A stretch of DNA of 5,121 nucleotides from Clostridia bacterium (lineage in GTDB: Bacteria > UBA6262 > WVXT01). The DNA is taken from contig DAOVHK010000105.1 of assembly GCA_030671905.1 (NCBI GenBank), positions 1 through 5,121 of the forward strand. Direction: 5' to 3'. The notes beneath the pieces are model-generated. The model was not told the DNA's origin. It saw only the letters and a program-made list of their open reading frames with translations, and made no database searches. The translations under genes and the position numbers were made by a program. This document shows, piece after piece, positions 4,863-5,121 of the stretch. Each line of letters starts with the position of its first letter. Position 1 is the stretch's first letter.

Positions 4863-5121
4863 AGTAGTTGTTCTGGGAGTGGGCAATTTGCTGTTAGGAG
4901 ATGAAGGAGTAGGAGTCCACCTTATTCAAAAGCTAAGGGAAATGCAACTCGGCGAAGGAATTGAACTTGTAGATGGAGGAACTTCTCTTTTAGATTTTAT
5001 CCCTCAGGCGGAAGATGTTTCCAAATTGATTATTGTAGACGCAGTCAAATTGGGAGGTAAACCAGGGACAACTTATAAGATTTGTGTGGATGATTCTCTT
5101 CTTAAAGGTGCAAAGGGAATA
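4837..5121 (+). CDS. Hydrogenase maturation protease (HybD/HycI type), 3'-truncated
   Basis: The frame starts at ATG 4837, inside the end of tatA, and is open to the last base (95 residues visible; the family is usually about 150-175). The N-terminus VVVLGVGNLLLGDEGVG (10-26) is the signature of peptidase family M52. These enzymes clip the C-terminal extension of the [NiFe] hydrogenase large subunit after nickel insertion in the cytoplasm. Glu23 aligns with nickel ligand Glu16 of E. coli HybD, and Asp68 in LIIVDAVKLGG aligns with Asp62. The third ligand, a histidine near position 100, lies beyond the window. VDGGTS (45-50) is also conserved. The ribosome binding site (GAAGAGG, directly against the ATG) is poor, which fits translational coupling to tatA. 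The structural hydrogenase genes would be expected nearby, outside the window. Confidence 0.9.
   Translation, partial: MKKIVKADKVVVLGVGNLLLGDEGVGVHLIQKLREMQLGEGIELVDGGTSLLDFIPQAEDVSKLIIVDAVKLGGKPGTTYKICVDDSLLKGAKGI

Noticed and set aside
4638..4886. Open frame on the - strand opposite tatA
   Set aside because: It covers almost exactly the reverse of tatA, whose product is unmistakable; the antisense frame has no family features.

Overview
The window is a gene-dense bacterial segment with all recognisable genes on the + strand. Strong GGAGG-type ribosome binding sites, three short lipoproteins with lipobox signal peptides, a Sec-exported protein, a Tat subunit and a hydrogenase maturation protease point to a bacterium with a developed cell envelope and a probable [NiFe] hydrogenase. 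It could be a member of an uncultured anaerobic or thermophilic lineage. No taxonomic marker is present, so placement is open.

Region 1 (1-1094) holds the 3' part of a DUF362 gene that runs in from the left. It is followed by a very clear Rho-independent terminator (906-944), a 56-nt inverted repeat, and a near-consensus sigma70 promoter for the next operon.

Region 2 (1095-3563) looks like one operon: a DUF318/ArsP_1-type membrane permease whose first-half cysteine motif is missing; a 117-residue lipoprotein consisting of one carboxypeptidase-regulatory-like (transthyretin-fold) domain; and a full-length DUF362 protein with a Sec signal peptide, paralogous to the partial gene at the left edge.

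Region 3 (3564-3849) is non-coding and highly structured. It contains a 182-bp element with long imperfect terminal inverted repeats and, 18 nt downstream, a 48-bp relative with the same terminal sequence. The one base that differs between the two stems is changed on both arms, so pairing is kept.

Region 4 (3850-5121) appears to be a second operon: two more lipoproteins of the same single-domain family, 4 nt apart; a TatA-family gene starting at TTG; and, overlapping it by 26 nt, a HybD/HycI-type hydrogenase maturation protease cut by the right edge.

Taken together, the repeated pairing of DUF362 proteins with small transthyretin-like lipoproteins next to a permease suggests an uncharacterised envelope module. 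The tatA-protease pair probably belongs to a hydrogenase locus continuing to the right, since periplasmic [NiFe] hydrogenases are exported by Tat. Whether the two parts are functionally linked cannot be decided from this window.
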